A stretch of DNA of 64,000 nt from Pseudanabaena sp. FACHB-2040 (GCF_014696715.1 NZ_JACJQO010000005.1:620001-684000); one strand, 5' to 3'; counted from the first letter of the stretch, positions 23,095-33,110 are shown. The notes: generated from the sequence alone by a model not told the origin. Numbers and translations are program-made.

Positions 23095-25227
23095 ATGAAC
23101 GCGGTATTAGCTTTTTTTCGGGAAAATCCCATCGGTCTGTTTACCCTACTACTAGCCATCATCCTGACCGTTCCCCCGCTGTTTAAGCAGCTGCGGCTAC
23201 CAGATCTGGTGGGCCTACTGGCGGCTGGGATAGTGTTTGGCCCGCAGGGGCTAGGCTGGCTAGACGGCAACTCTGAAACAATTGAGCTGCTTTCAGACAT
23301 TGGGGTGGTGTATCTCTTGTTTGTCGCGGGACTGGAGATTGACCTGGAAGAGTTTCGCAAGATCCGCAACCGCTCGATGAGTTTTGGCCTGCTGACTTTT
23401 TCGCTGCCTCTAATCACCGGTACCGTAATTGGCCGATCTTTTGGCTTTGGTTGGAACGCGGCCATTTTGATGGGATCTCTCCTGGCCTCCCACACACCCT
23501 TGGGTTATCCAATTGTTCGCAGCTTTGGGGCAGTGCGGGATGAGTCGGTGATTGTCACCATTGGCGGCACTATTTTTACCGACATTGGCGCGCTGCTAGT
23601 GCTGGCCCTGTGTGTGGCTTTTAATACTGGGGATCTGACGCTGGCTACTGGGGCACGACTGCTAGGTGCGATCGCACTCTACGTCTTCGTCGTCTTATTC
23701 AGCCTAAAACGAATTGGCCGTGCCTTTTTCCGCCGCAGTGGTGACAACGAGGGTAACCAGTTTCTGTTTATCTTGCTGGCCCTGTTTCTAGCAGCAGTAG
23801 GGGCCGAGGTAGTTGGCATTGAAAAGATTGTCGGCGCGTTTTTAGCGGGTCTCGCTGTCAACAGTGTGGTGCCCGAAGGTCCGGCAAAGGAAAAGGTAAT
23901 CTTTGTCGGCAGTGTCCTCTTCATTCCCATCTTCTTTATCGATATGGGGCTGCTCATCGACCTGCCTGCCTTTATTCGCACCCTATCTGCAATCTGGCTA
24001 TGTTTGGCGATTGTGGTGGGGCTGATTGCCAGCAAGTTTGCCGCCGCCTTTATCACTCGGCTGATGTACCGCTACAGCTGGGCCCAGACTATGACCATCT
24101 GGTCTCTCTCTCTGCCTCAAGTGGCGGCGACCCTGGCGGCGACTCTGGTGGGCTACCGGGTGGGGCTACTCAACGATGCCGTACTCAATAGCGTTTTGGT
24201 GCTGATGCTGGTCACGGCAACGCTCGGCCCTTCTATCACGGCTCAGGCAGTCCCTCGACTGATCAAGTCGGCCCCCCCGGCTTCCCTTTCCCCCGAAACT
24301 ACAGGGACTCTAGCCCTGCGGCGAGAGTCTCTAACGCTGCTGGTGCCCGTGGCCAACCCCCTGACCGAGCAGCCCCTGATTCACTTAGCGGCCCGGTTAG
24401 TACAGGGTTCTGGCAAATTGATTCCCCTAGCAGTCACCATTGCCCACGCCAAATTGGGCGACGAGCAGCTAGCCGAGGGCATGGCCCGCAGCCAACAGCT
24501 GCTGGATCGAGCCGAAGAAACCACCCAAACTCTGCAGGTACAGGCCCAATCGCTGCTGCGCATTGACGACAACATCGCTCAGGGTATCACCCGGGCTGCC
24601 CGAGAGCAGCGAACGGATCTCATTTTGATGGGCTGGGGCAAAACCAACACCCTGCAAACTCGGCTGTTTGGCAGCATCATTGACTCGGTTTGCTGGTCGG
24701 CTCACTGCCCGGTTGCCGTGACCCGGCTACTAGACGATCCAGGACGGTTCCAGCGAATTTTGGTGCCCTTAAAAGATCTCTCAGAATATGCCCTGGAGCA
24801 GGTGCAGCTAGCAGAGCGCCTAGCCCTAAGCACCGAGGGGCAAATTACGCTACTGCACATATACCATCCCCGCACCCCGGCTCAGCAGATTGCCAGCTTC
24901 AAGACTCAGCTAGCCCGGTGGATCGACGTTCAGCAGAAGCCGCCTGCCACGATTGAGCTGGTGCCGTCTATTGCGATCGCACAAATCATCACCCGCTTCT
25001 CGCGGGCCCATGACCTAGTGATTTTGCGAACCACTCGCCGACAAACTGCGGGCGGGCTGATGGCAGCCAGCGAGGTTACCAACCAGCTGGTCGTCGATCT
25101 GGCCTGCTCGGTGATGATGCTGAGCGACCCTCCCAACCTCGCTCAGACAATTCGCCCCTGGTCCGATGATCTGCGGCAAGACCCCCCAAAAGATCCCGAC
25201 ACCTCAGGGAAGAGCTTCCTTGCTTGA
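23095..25227 (+). CDS. CPA2-family cation:proton antiporter with two USP domains
   Basis: 710 residues. Residues ~1-395 form about 12 membrane helices of the Na+/H+ exchanger (CPA2/KefB-like) fold, with features such as LVGLLAAGIVFGPQGLG and GVVYLLFVAGLEIDLEEF; the ion-binding region includes SHTPLGYPIVRSFG. Residues ~405-540 and ~545-690 are universal-stress-protein-like cytosolic domains, the first carrying RTDLILMGWGK. This architecture is common in cyanobacterial antiporters, where the USP domains may bind nucleotide and gate transport. A strong ribosome site (GGAGG) precedes the ATG. Whether it carries Na+ or K+ is not evident. Confidence 0.9.
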   Translation: MNAVLAFFRENPIGLFTLLLAIILTVPPLFKQLRLPDLVGLLAAGIVFGPQGLGWLDGNSETIELLSDIGVVYLLFVAGLEIDLEEFRKIRNRSMSFGLLTFSLPLITGTVIGRSFGFGWNAAILMGSLLASHTPLGYPIVRSFGAVRDESVIVTIGGTIFTDIGALLVLALCVAFNTGDLTLATGARLLGAIALYVFVVLFSLKRIGRAFFRRSGDNEGNQFLFILLALFLAAVGAEVVGIEKIVGAFLAGLAVNSVVPEGPAKEKVIFVGSVLFIPIFFIDMGLLIDLPAFIRTLSAIWLCLAIVVGLIASKFAAAFITRLMYRYSWAQTMTIWSLSLPQVAATLAATLVGYRVGLLNDAVLNSVLVLMLVTATLGPSITAQAVPRLIKSAPPASLSPETTGTLALRRESLTLLVPVANPLTEQPLIHLAARLVQGSGKLIPLAVTIAHAKLGDEQLAEGMARSQQLLDRAEETTQTLQVQAQSLLRIDDNIAQGITRAAREQRTDLILMGWGKTNTLQTRLFGSIIDSVCWSAHCPVAVTRLLDDPGRFQRILVPLKDLSEYALEQVQLAERLALSTEGQITLLHIYHPRTPAQQIASFKTQLARWIDVQQKPPATIELVPSIAIAQIITRFSRAHDLVILRTTRRQTAGGLMAASEVTNQLVVDLACSVMMLSDPPNLAQTIRPWSDDLRQDPPKDPDTSGKSFLA

Positions 25228-25328
25228 TTCGCAGTTCCCTTTAATGACTTAATAGAACTCACCCGTCAAAGGCTGTCTCTCTTGAGTAGAAGTCTCTGGC
25301 GCTGACTGTTTGGGCTTTTCCCTAAGTT

Positions 25329-26918
25329 ATGACCCTCGCAATTGACTTTGGCACCAGCAACACCGTTGTAGCCCGCTGGAATGCCGCTACCCAATCTGCC
25401 GAAACGCTCACCCTGCCTGGCCTGAGCTACAGCCTCAGCGACAATCCCCCTCTAATTCCCAGCCTAGTCTATATCGAGCAGGCCAGCACCGGAGCCGTAC
25501 TGGCCGGTCAGACGGTGCGCGATCGTGGCCTCGACGTGGTCAGCGACCCCCGCTTTTTCCGCAACTTCAAGCGCGGCATCGGGATTCCTTGGCAGGGGTT
25601 TTTGCCTGAAATCGAGGGGCAGAGCGTGTCCTTTGAACAGGTGGGGCACTGGTTTTTGACCCGCGTGCTGAGTGAGCTCAAGACAACTGCAGGCGATCTA
25701 GACGCCCTCACCTTCACGGTGCCCGTCGACAGCTTCGAAGCTTATCGTCATTGGCTAGGCCAGCTTTGCGACTCGCTCGATATCCAGCAGGTACGAATGC
25801 TCGATGAACCCACCGCTGCCGCCCTGGGTTACGGCCTCAGCGGCGGGCAGACCCTGCTAGTGGTAGACTTTGGCGGCGGCACCCTGGATCTATCTCTGGT
25901 GCGCCTAGAGCTGCCTGCGAACCGCAAACCTCTGGGGTTTGTGCTCAAGTGGGGCAACCGCTCCCTGGCCGATAGCTCGTCCCAGAAGGTGCAAACCGCC
26001 CGCGTATTTGCCAAGTCCGGAGAGAATCTGGGCGGTGCCGACATCGACAACTGGCTGGCCGACCACTTCGCGGCCCAAGGGCTGTCCCTCTCGCCGCTGA
26101 CGCTGCGGCTGGCCGAACGGGTCAAAATTGCGCTTTCTAGCCAGCCGCAGGCCAGCGAAGTTTACTTCAATGATGAAACGCTAGAGACCTTCGAACTCAG
26201 CCTTAATCGGGAACAGTTCAACGCCATTTTGCAAGAAAACCAGTTCTTTGAGCGTCTAGATAATCGCCTGACTCAAGTGCTTCAGCAGGCCCACCGTCAG
26301 GGTATCGAAACCAGCGATATTGATGCGGTATTGCTGGTGGGAGGAACCGCCCAAATTCCGGCAGTGCAAAGCTGGATTGGAGAGTATTTTCCAGCAGACA
26401 AGATCCGGTGCGATCGCCCCTTTGAGGCCATTGCCCAGGGAGCGCTTCAGCTTCAGCAGGGGGTGGCTCTAAAAGACTTTCTCTACCACAGCTACGGCAT
26501 TCGTTACTGGGATCGCCGCAACAAACGCCACGGCTGGCACCCCATCGTCAAGCAAGGGCAGCCCTACCCCATGGCAGAGCCGGTAGAACTCACCCTAGGA
26601 GCCTCGGTAGAAAAACAGCCCAGCATTGAGCTGATCTTGGGAGAATTGGGCGATGAGTCGGGTCGCACCGAGGTCTACTTTGAGGGCGACCGTCTAATCA
26701 CCCGCCAGGTTAGCCAGGGCAGTACCCAGGTGCAGCCCCTCAACGACCGCGACGGAGCCCGCACCATTGCCCAGCTTATGCCGCCGGGAATGCCGGGTAG
26801 CGATCGCATTCGAGTGCAGTTTCAGGTCGATAGCGATCGCTTTCTCCGTATCACTGTCGAGGACATTTTGACCGGAGACGTGGTGTTGACCAATCAGCCG
26901 GTGGTGCAGCTGCGCTAA
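25329..26918 (+). CDS. Hsp70-family protein without the usual C-terminal lid
   Basis: 529 residues. The actin-like ATPase domain shows phosphate-1 LAIDFGTSNTVVARW (~2-16), the connect-1 region DEPTAAALGYGL (~160), phosphate-2 VVDFGGGTLDLSLV (~178) and adenosine motif VLLVGGTAQIPAVQSWI (~335). The C-terminal ~130 residues form a short beta-rich part resembling a substrate-binding domain, but there is no helical lid or EEVD-type end. The length is well under the ~630 of DnaK. It probably acts as a specialised chaperone; it has no J-protein neighbour and converges with the MlaD-like gene. Confidence 0.88.
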   Translation: MTLAIDFGTSNTVVARWNAATQSAETLTLPGLSYSLSDNPPLIPSLVYIEQASTGAVLAGQTVRDRGLDVVSDPRFFRNFKRGIGIPWQGFLPEIEGQSVSFEQVGHWFLTRVLSELKTTAGDLDALTFTVPVDSFEAYRHWLGQLCDSLDIQQVRMLDEPTAAALGYGLSGGQTLLVVDFGGGTLDLSLVRLELPANRKPLGFVLKWGNRSLADSSSQKVQTARVFAKSGENLGGADIDNWLADHFAAQGLSLSPLTLRLAERVKIALSSQPQASEVYFNDETLETFELSLNREQFNAILQENQFFERLDNRLTQVLQQAHRQGIETSDIDAVLLVGGTAQIPAVQSWIGEYFPADKIRCDRPFEAIAQGALQLQQGVALKDFLYHSYGIRYWDRRNKRHGWHPIVKQGQPYPMAEPVELTLGASVEKQPSIELILGELGDESGRTEVYFEGDRLITRQVSQGSTQVQPLNDRDGARTIAQLMPPGMPGSDRIRVQFQVDSDRFLRITVEDILTGDVVLTNQPVVQLR

Positions 26919-28226
26919 TCAAGGTTGACTGGGCTGCTGCGCCTGAGCGGGCGCAGCCGACTTAACTGCGATCCCTGGCTGGGCAAACTCTAGACGATAA
27001 TACTGGCCATTGCCTGCCATCAGCAGCGGTCCTGACACAGTCGCTGCTTGAGATGCGCTCATGTCGGGTAGGGCTGTTAGCGTCAGGGTTGCTGTCTCGT
27101 GTCCTGCTACCGGGGCCAGCATCTGAGCTAGCTGTACCTGCTGCTCCAGCGTGCCTGTAGACGACACCAGATTGCTGAGGCCATTGACCAAGTCGCGCAG
27201 GTTATTCCGAAAGGCCGGATCTCCCGTCAGCTCATCCACATCGGCCAGCACTTTTTGTGCATTCTGAAAAACATTACGGGCTGAGTCAAGCGTCTGCTGC
27301 AGCACCGCCAGGTTTTCGCGGGTACTAACCGCTCCTGTGAGGTCGCGCAAACTATTTGTAGCCAGCAGCGCATTGGCCGAGAGCGCATCTAGGTTAGCAA
27401 TGAACTGACTGTCTCGAACTGCCGGTTCCAGGCTGTTCATGATTGTCAGCAGCTGCTGACTGCTGACGTTGAGGTTGGTCAAGGTGCTACTGAGATTGGC
27501 CTGGTTGGCAAGCACCAGGCGATTCACTTCGGCCCCTGTCAGCTCAAACTGGCCTGCCGCGCTGCTCACGCTGTCTGCGGCCCGACGGGCTGAGGCTGAT
27601 AGTGGCTGCACCTCAGCCCGCACCGACTGTGACAATCCCGTCAGCTCATCCGCTACAACTCCTGCCTTGGCTGCCGCTACTGAGGCATTGGTCAAAGTTG
27701 ATCTGAGCTCAGCAACCAGCAGCGGGTCGGAATAGGTACTGGCCAGTCTTTCCGCTGAGCGCAGCAGCGATTCATAGCTCGCGCCTACCAGGCCTGGCAG
27801 CACATCGCCATCGCACACAATCAGCTGCGAATTACAGTCCTCACCGTAGGGGGTCAAAGCCAAACTGGTTTCAGGAAGAATTTCTAGAGGCGTGATGTCA
27901 ATCGTAGTGTCGCCAATCAGGCCCGATTGGTTGGCATAAGCCTCTACGGCTTTCGGAATTCTTAGGTTAGTGGCGGTAATTTCAGTTAGCACCGTCACTT
28001 CATTAGCCCCTGGACTGATGGCCAGCACGCGCCCCACAGGAACTCCCCGATAGCGCACTACCGTCCCCGCCTGCATGCCTAGAGTGTTTTCAAACACAAA
28101 GCCCACTTGATAAGTGCGTCTTCCTGGACTGATACCCCGCAGCCACAAAACCAGCGCACCAAACAGCCCTACACTGATCAAAATTAATAGTCCAACCGAA
28201 CCCTCACGAATTGCCCGTGCTCGCAT
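26919..28226 (-). CDS. MlaD/MCE-family lipid transport protein
   Basis: 435 residues with an N-terminal membrane anchor (VGLLILISVGLFGALVLWLRG, ~11-31) and an MCE domain (~37-115: YQVGFVFENTLGMQAGTVVRYRGVPVGRV). A long helical/coiled region (~130-370) rich in Leu, Ala, Asn and Ser follows. MCE proteins form hexameric tunnels that carry phospholipids across the periplasm, working with MlaE/MlaF. The ATPase gene lies directly upstream on the same strand, 35 bases away. An AGAGGAA ribosome site precedes the ATG. In cyanobacteria and chloroplasts (TGD2) the related complex supplies lipids to inner membranes. Confidence 0.9.
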   Translation of the reverse strand: MRARAIREGSVGLLILISVGLFGALVLWLRGISPGRRTYQVGFVFENTLGMQAGTVVRYRGVPVGRVLAISPGANEVTVLTEITATNLRIPKAVEAYANQSGLIGDTTIDITPLEILPETSLALTPYGEDCNSQLIVCDGDVLPGLVGASYESLLRSAERLASTYSDPLLVAELRSTLTNASVAAAKAGVVADELTGLSQSVRAEVQPLSASARRAADSVSSAAGQFELTGAEVNRLVLANQANLSSTLTNLNVSSQQLLTIMNSLEPAVRDSQFIANLDALSANALLATNSLRDLTGAVSTRENLAVLQQTLDSARNVFQNAQKVLADVDELTGDPAFRNNLRDLVNGLSNLVSSTGTLEQQVQLAQMLAPVAGHETATLTLTALPDMSASQAATVSGPLLMAGNGQYYRLEFAQPGIAVKSAAPAQAQQPSQP

Positions 28227-28261
28227 TTCCTCTTCCTAACGCTTGCGCGTGAATCTCCCCG

Positions 28262-29092
28262 CTAATGTACCAGCTGGATAGGGCCTTCTACCCGACCGCT
28301 AAAAAACTGACGCATGAACGGGTTATCTGTTTTATCAACGTCTTCTACCGAACCGCTCCAGCGGATTCTCCCCTGGTGCAAGAATATCACCCGATTCGCT
28401 GTTCTCCGTATTGTGCTGTCTTGATGGGTAACAATCAGGTAGGAGCTACAGCCGTTTCCCCTCTGAATGCTCCGAATTAGGTCTTCAATCACCGTTGAGG
28501 CTATCGGATCTAGTCCCGCAGTTGGCTCATCGTAGAGCAGCAGGGCAGGCCGATCCGTAGGGTTTTCTGGGTTAGACACAATGGCGCGGGCAAAACTCAC
28601 CCGCTTACGCATTCCTCCCGACAGTTCTGCTGGAAAGCGGCTGCCAATTCCTGGCAACCCCACCATGTCTAAAACTTCATCCACAATCCGCCTGATCTCT
28701 CTAGCAGGAAGATCAGAGTGCTGATACAGCAGAAAACCGACGTTTTCCTCCACCGTGAGGGAATCAAACAGAGCGGCCTGCTGAAAGACCATACCAATGC
28801 CCAAAGGGTCGGGAGAATCTTCAATCAGACCGAGCCGCCGCTTGCCCTGAACGAAGATATCGCCTGATCCGGGCGCTTCAAGGCCTGCGATAATGCGCAA
28901 GATGGTCGATTTACCTGTGCCAGAAGGACCAATAATCGCGATGGCTTCGCCGGGATAAACCGTGAGGTCAACGCCGTCTAGGACCTTGTTATTCCCAAAC
29001 TGCTTGGTAATGCCGCGCAGCTCTAGCAGCGGAGCTTCCCCGCCACAATCTCCGGTGTCAGAGTTCCGTTGGTTCGTCAGTTGATCCACCAT
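28262..29092 (-). CDS. MlaF-like ABC transporter ATP-binding protein
   Basis: 276 residues with Walker A GPSGTGKSTILR (~54), Q-loop VFQQAALFDSLTVEENVGF (~101), signature LSGGMRKRVSFARAI (~157) and Walker B LLLYDEPTAGLDP (~185). The LSGGM(R/K)KR signature and FDSLTV Q-loop are hallmarks of the MlaF/TGD3 subfamily. It energises phospholipid transport with MlaD (next gene) and an MlaE permease not present here. The probable -10/-35 region lies in the A/T-rich stretch at 29093-29315 shared with the divergent yvcK-like gene. Confidence 0.92.
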   Translation of the reverse strand: MVDQLTNQRNSDTGDCGGEAPLLELRGITKQFGNNKVLDGVDLTVYPGEAIAIIGPSGTGKSTILRIIAGLEAPGSGDIFVQGKRRLGLIEDSPDPLGIGMVFQQAALFDSLTVEENVGFLLYQHSDLPAREIRRIVDEVLDMVGLPGIGSRFPAELSGGMRKRVSFARAIVSNPENPTDRPALLLYDEPTAGLDPIASTVIEDLIRSIQRGNGCSSYLIVTHQDSTIRRTANRVIFLHQGRIRWSGSVEDVDKTDNPFMRQFFSGRVEGPIQLVH

Positions 29093-29315
29093 AGGTCAGG
29101 TTTTAGCCGCTACCCTTTATTGTTTGGTTAAAACTTCACACCCCATTGAAGCTGTGGAAAAGTCCCCCTAGAGTTTACCCACCCTTTCCTTAGAGTCTGC
29201 CAAACGATAGATAAAATCAAAGGCATCTATAGAACGTCACAGAAGTTACACTAATCCATCGAAGCGTCTGTCTTAGGGACGCTACTATCTTGCCGCGTTT
29301 TTACTGCCCTATGCA

Positions 29316-30698
29316 ATGTTGCTTAAGCCGCTCAACGCTGTGATTATTAAGTTCTTCCGTCAATTAGACCGAGACCGGAGCTGGTTAGCGTCGTCGCGCC
29401 GCATTAACCGTTGGATGGGCTGGTTAGCGCCCGGTCTGCTCGTGAAACGGTGGCTGTTTCTCAGTGTCGCTGGCGTTTTGTTGGTGGGCTTTGGGATGTT
29501 GGTCTGGCTGAAGCTAACCCCGGTGTTTTACACGGGGCAGCTAGTGGGCTCAGTGCTGCGGCTGATCACGAGGTTCTTTCCCAGCTATATCAGTGGGCCT
29601 CTAGCAATCTTGACTGGGGTGTTAATTATTCTTTGGGGTCAAACTCGCACCCTGGGGGTGATCACCGATGTGCTGATGCCGGGGCAGGAGGAGGAACTGC
29701 TCGATGTGCTGTTGAACCAGCGACGGCTCTCTAGAGGCCCCAAAATTGTGGTGTTGGGGGGCGGCACTGGGCTCTCTAATCTGCTGCGGGGCCTAAAGCA
29801 GTTTAGCTCTAACATTACGGCCATTGTCACTGTAGCCGATGACGGGGGCTCGTCGGGGCGGCTGCGGCGCGAGATTGGGGTCTTGCCACCGGGGGATATC
29901 CGCAACTGTTTAGCGGCTCTAGCCGATGAGGAGAAACTGCTGACGGAGCTGTTTCAGTACCGTTTTAAGGCCGGGAGTGGTCTGGTGGGCCACAGCTTTG
30001 GCAATCTGTTTCTAACGGCCATGAATGAAATTACGGGCAACCTGGAGCAGGCCGTGGAGGCCAGCTCTAAAGTGCTGGCGGTGCGGGGGCAGGTGCTCCC
30101 CGCAACGCTCACTGATGTCCAGCTCTGGGCAGAACTGAGCGACGGTCGCAGGATTGTTGGGGAGTCCAAAATCGCCGAAGCCCGAGGCCGGATTGTCACT
30201 ATCGGCTGTTTGCCAGCCAACCCACCGGCGCTGCCCAACGCTGTCAAGGCAATTGAAGAAGCAGACTACATCGTGATTGGCCCTGGCAGCCTGTATACCA
30301 GCATTATTCCAAACCTGCTGGTGCCTGAGATAGTCGAAGCGATCGCAAGCCGCCAGGTGCCCCGCATCTATGTTTGCAACATCATGACTGAGCCGGGAGA
30401 GACCGACGGATATAAGGTTTCTGACCACATTCGGGCCATCGATCGAGCTTGTGGCCGCTACCTATTTGATGCGGTGCTGGTGCAGCGAGAACCGGCCTCA
30501 GTCTCAGCTCAAGAGCGCTACGCCCGTGAAGGCGCTATTCCGGTGGAGCTAGACCGAGAAGCCATTGTTGAGTCGGGCCGCCGCATTATTGCTGCCAACG
30601 TCATGCTGGAAAGCGAGATCCACACGGTCCGCCACGACCCCCACCGACTGGCGCGAGTGCTGCTGCGCTGGTATAGCCGCACCCAGCGGCTGTGGTAA
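29316..30698 (+). CDS. yvcK: YvcK/CofD-like gluconeogenesis factor with N-terminal membrane anchor
   Basis: 460 residues. Two N-terminal hydrophobic segments (~45-65 and ~95-112) precede the CofD-like Rossmann domain (from ~145), with [40 protein letters not shown] and HSFGNLF all clear. Bacterial YvcK homologues bind UDP-sugars and affect carbon metabolism and cell-wall synthesis; the membrane-anchored form is a cyanobacterial variant. The stop is followed directly by a convergent small membrane gene. Start ATG 29316 fits the family; another ATG 5 bases earlier is out of frame. Confidence 0.9.
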   Translation: MLLKPLNAVIIKFFRQLDRDRSWLASSRRINRWMGWLAPGLLVKRWLFLSVAGVLLVGFGMLVWLKLTPVFYTGQLVGSVLRLITRFFPSYISGPLAILTGVLIILWGQTRTLGVITDVLMPGQEEELLDVLLNQRRLSRGPKIVVLGGGTGLSNLLRGLKQFSSNITAIVTVADDGGSSGRLRREIGVLPPGDIRNCLAALADEEKLLTELFQYRFKAGSGLVGHSFGNLFLTAMNEITGNLEQAVEASSKVLAVRGQVLPATLTDVQLWAELSDGRRIVGESKIAEARGRIVTIGCLPANPPALPNAVKAIEEADYIVIGPGSLYTSIIPNLLVPEIVEAIASRQVPRIYVCNIMTEPGETDGYKVSDHIRAIDRACGRYLFDAVLVQREPASVSAQERYAREGAIPVELDREAIVESGRRIIAANVMLESEIHTVRHDPHRLARVLLRWYSRTQRLW

Positions 30699-30709
30699 GG
30701 CCAACAGGC

Positions 30710-30964
30710 TTAAACTCCAGCATCTTTGGCGCTGAGCTTTTTGGTAATCCAGCTCATCACACCACTTGCGATCGCGCCTGCCATCAATACACTAATAGCC
30801 GGTAAAATCAGCGGATTCCAGAGGCTGTACCACAGGTCTAGCCCCAAATTGAGGTTCATGCTCTGGCCCAATACTGCTGCCATAAACCAACCAAAGGCAG
30901 CCAGTACAACAAATAAATCAGCGACTAAAATCCAGCCAATCCAGCGTGAGATCTGTTCTTTCAT
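30710..30964 (-). CDS. small membrane protein of unknown function
   Basis: 84 residues with two hydrophobic segments: IGWILVADLFVVLAAFGWFMAAVLG (~8-32) and PLILPAISVLMAGAIASGVMSWI (~47-69), so a two-helix integral membrane protein with a short lysine-bearing tail. ATG 30964 is chosen because AAGGAGGATG gives a strong ribosome site; a TTG 18 bases upstream is less likely. No family is recognised. Confidence 0.7.
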   Translation of the reverse strand: MKEQISRWIGWILVADLFVVLAAFGWFMAAVLGQSMNLNLGLDLWYSLWNPLILPAISVLMAGAIASGVMSWITKKLSAKDAGV

Positions 30965-31053
30965 ACGGTCATCCTCCTTCAACCATTCTTAGCCAACGGG
31001 GGACAAAGCGAAATAGCGCTGCCCCGCTGTTTGCAGAATTTTCCTCGTTCACC

Positions 31054-31091
31054 AAAAAGTATGGCTGTCCGTTTTAGAACAGCCATACTTT
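31054..31091 (-). terminator. intrinsic terminator of the small gene at 31152-31346
   Basis: AAAGTATGGCTGT (31056-31068) and ACAGCCATACTTT (31079-31091) form a perfect 13-bp stem with a 10-base loop. Read on the minus strand the stem is followed by a five-T run (complement of 31054-31058). It lies 60 bases after the stop of the minus-strand gene. Confidence 0.8.
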
Positions 31092-31151
31092 AGAAGTTAA
31101 ATTTTGCCAGGTTAAGTAATCTGAGAATTACTCGCCGGGGAGAGATAAATA

Positions 31152-31346
31152 TCACTCCATTTCATGCCCTTCCCCAATTGGCACCAAAAGATTATCCGGG
31201 TCAACGTAGTGACAAACGGCTTCATCGATGCAGATCAGGGCCCATCCGGTCTGCTCAATGCTGACCAATTCGTAGGCGGCATCTTGAACGAAAAAACCCT
31301 TATGGTTGCGGGTTTCAGGCTTTACTTCTACAGAACGTCTAACCAT
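31152..31346 (-). CDS. small hypothetical protein
   Basis: A 64-residue acidic protein, VRRSVEVKPETRNHKGFFVQ then DAAYELVSIEQTGWALICIDEAVCHYVDPDNLLVP. It has no membrane helix or signal, and one short beta-type hydrophobic stretch (WALICIDEA). I chose ATG 31346, nine bases after GGAG; ATG 31352 and TTG 31367 are in the same frame. The clear terminator downstream supports a real transcript. No family is recognised. Confidence 0.55.
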   Translation of the reverse strand: MVRRSVEVKPETRNHKGFFVQDAAYELVSIEQTGWALICIDEAVCHYVDPDNLLVPIGEGHEME

Positions 31347-32070
31347 GACCATTAACTCCAAGAACAACGACCAGCAAAGGAAAAGAATTTCTTATCTCCG
31401 GATTGACCAAATCTTATCATTGGCTTTCTGGGAATTTCATTAAGTTATTTAATTGAATGTTGCAGCGAGCCACCGTTGCATTCTGTAATGAAGCCCCTTT
31501 TAAGGGGAGCAAGTATTGAAATTGCGTCCTTGAGCGGGTCAATCGCATTTTCATTCCACAGTCAAGGGAAAGTTTACATTCAAATTTATTTACAGAAAAT
31601 TCTTGCTCATCTATCGGCTCCATCTCTAGGCATAGGTATAATTGCTAACTACAAAAACTTAGCAGGGATCAACCTTGAAAGAACCACAAACGACGAATAA
31701 CTAGATGCTTTTGCAGGCTTAAGGATTTCATAGGTAGCTAAAAAGCTTGAAGTAATACTTTTGTTCAGGTTCCTCCTCAAACATCTTCTCTCTACCCTTC
31801 GATAGATTTATGAGAGCCTATAGGAAGACTCTTAGTGAGCCTTGTCCCTTAATGTCGGTGTCAGCTATTTTGGCTTTTGAAGAAAACGGCAGTGCTGCTT
31901 GAGGCCGTACAAGAGCTACTTCTTTGACCCCTTGCGATCGCACTTCTGCCGCCTTCAAGCCGAAATAAAGACCCAGCCAACCGCCTTATGAGAGGCTCTG
32001 TAACGGGTTAATAACGATTCATAGGGGCATGAAGTGAGCTGTTAGTCAGCCCATCTCTAGCTTTAATCGC
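31347..32070. other. gene-free region
   Basis: About 720 bases between the small gene and the terminator of the TPR-like gene. Short open frames at 31417-31623 (-) and 31476-31700 (+) overlap each other, lack ribosome sites and show no familiar sequence. The stretch is A/T-richer than its neighbours and has one HIP1 site at ~31935. Nothing else could be identified. Confidence 0.35.
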
Positions 32071-32105
32071 ACAAAAGCCCTGCAAAGCTTAGCTTTGCAG
32101 GGCTT
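32071..32105 (-). terminator. intrinsic terminator of the TPR-like gene
   Basis: AAGCCCTGCAAAGC (32075-32088) and GCTTTGCAGGGCTT (32092-32105) form a perfect 14-bp stem with loop TTA. On the minus strand it is followed by a TTTTGTG tract. It lies 68 bases beyond the stop of the minus-strand gene at 32174. Confidence 0.8.
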
Positions 32106-32173
32106 CTAATAGGACTGATTTGTATGGCTTTAGAGGCTTCTGGTCGGGGCCATCCTCGGGTTCAAGAGCCGCA

Positions 32174-32596
32174 TTAGGCTCCAAACAGCCAGTTCTGAAC
32201 ACGGATTAGAGAGGGCCATTCGGGCCTGCGGCTAAGGCCATCTTGAATGCTCTGCTGCACCTCTTCCTTTAGTTCAGGCACTGCCATCATGACCTGCCCA
32301 GCCACTTCAATGTGCTCGCGCACCCCGGCTTTGCCTGAGTCGAGCATAGCAGTCGCCAGGTTGACCCGCGCCTGCGGATCTTGAGGATTGAGCTTGACCG
32401 CCCTTTGAGCCGCCTTGAGAGCAGAGCTGGCCTTGCCCTCTAACAGATATAGCCAGGCCAGACAGGTCCAGGCTGGACTACTCTTAGGTGCGCGATCGCA
32501 CACTTCCTTAAAGACCGGAATCAGCACCTCAGGGGATTCACCTGCCTTGTAACGCTCAATCCCCGTATCAAACAGGGTCTCAACGGTCTGAGTCAT
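32174..32596 (-). CDS. small TPR-like protein
   Basis: 140 residues from ATG 32596 (an upstream TTG-type extension of 18 codons is unlikely). Two to three helical hairpins of TPR type are visible: VETLFDTGIERYKAGESPEVLI (~5), AWTCLAWLYLLEGKASSALKAAQRAVKLNPQ (~38-68) and ARVNLATAMLDSGKAG (~72). Short cyanobacterial proteins of this form are conserved but uncharacterised. Soluble; a strong terminator follows. Confidence 0.8.
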   Translation of the reverse strand: MTQTVETLFDTGIERYKAGESPEVLIPVFKEVCDRAPKSSPAWTCLAWLYLLEGKASSALKAAQRAVKLNPQDPQARVNLATAMLDSGKAGVREHIEVAGQVMMAVPELKEEVQQSIQDGLSRRPEWPSLIRVQNWLFGA

Positions 32597-32753
32597 GGTA
32601 GGAACGAAAATTCTGTAAGGTCTACAACAGTACAACAGACCCAGACGCAATGGTCCAGGTCTGCTTAGGAGATTATCTTAACGTTAGCCCTGCTGGAGAA
32701 AATAGAGAAGGTAGGAGAAAGGAAATGCTCCAACGCACGCTCCCCCAGCTTTC

Positions 32754-33110
32754 CTAGGCTCCAAACGACTTCCCACAGCCACAAGTCTGGGCCGCGTTGG
32801 GATTGGTGAACTGGAAGCCGCCGCCGATGAGGGCGTTGCTGTAGTCAAGCATCATGCCATAGACATAGAGCAGGCTCTTAGGGTCGCACACCACTCTAAA
32901 GCCATCGTAGTCGTAGACTTCATCCTGCTCAGTAATATTGCTGGCGTCTTCAAAGTCCATTGTGTAAGACATGCCGGAGCAGCCCCCCTGACGCACACCT
33001 ACCCGCAGACAAAGCGCCTGGTCACCCTGCTGGGCTTGCAGTGCCTTGACGTGCTGGAGCGCCGCCTCGGTCATCAAAATGCCTTTTTGTTGTTCAGCTG
33101 TCTGTGTCAT
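32754..33110 (-). CDS. iron-sulfur cluster assembly A-type carrier (IscA/SufA family)
   Basis: A 118-residue HesB/IscA-like protein. The three conserved cysteines are in [10 protein letters not shown] (~43-52) and the C-terminal CGCGKSFGA (~110-118). [15 protein letters not shown] (~12) is the typical N-terminal helix (here [13 protein letters not shown]). A-type carriers bind Fe or an Fe-S cluster and pass it to apoproteins. It has an N-terminal [10 protein letters not shown] extension; no other isc/suf gene is adjacent. The 413 bases upstream separate it from a divergent hypothetical gene. Confidence 0.92.
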   Translation of the reverse strand: MTQTAEQQKGILMTEAALQHVKALQAQQGDQALCLRVGVRQGGCSGMSYTMDFEDASNITEQDEVYDYDGFRVVCDPKSLLYVYGMMLDYSNALIGGGFQFTNPNAAQTCGCGKSFGA

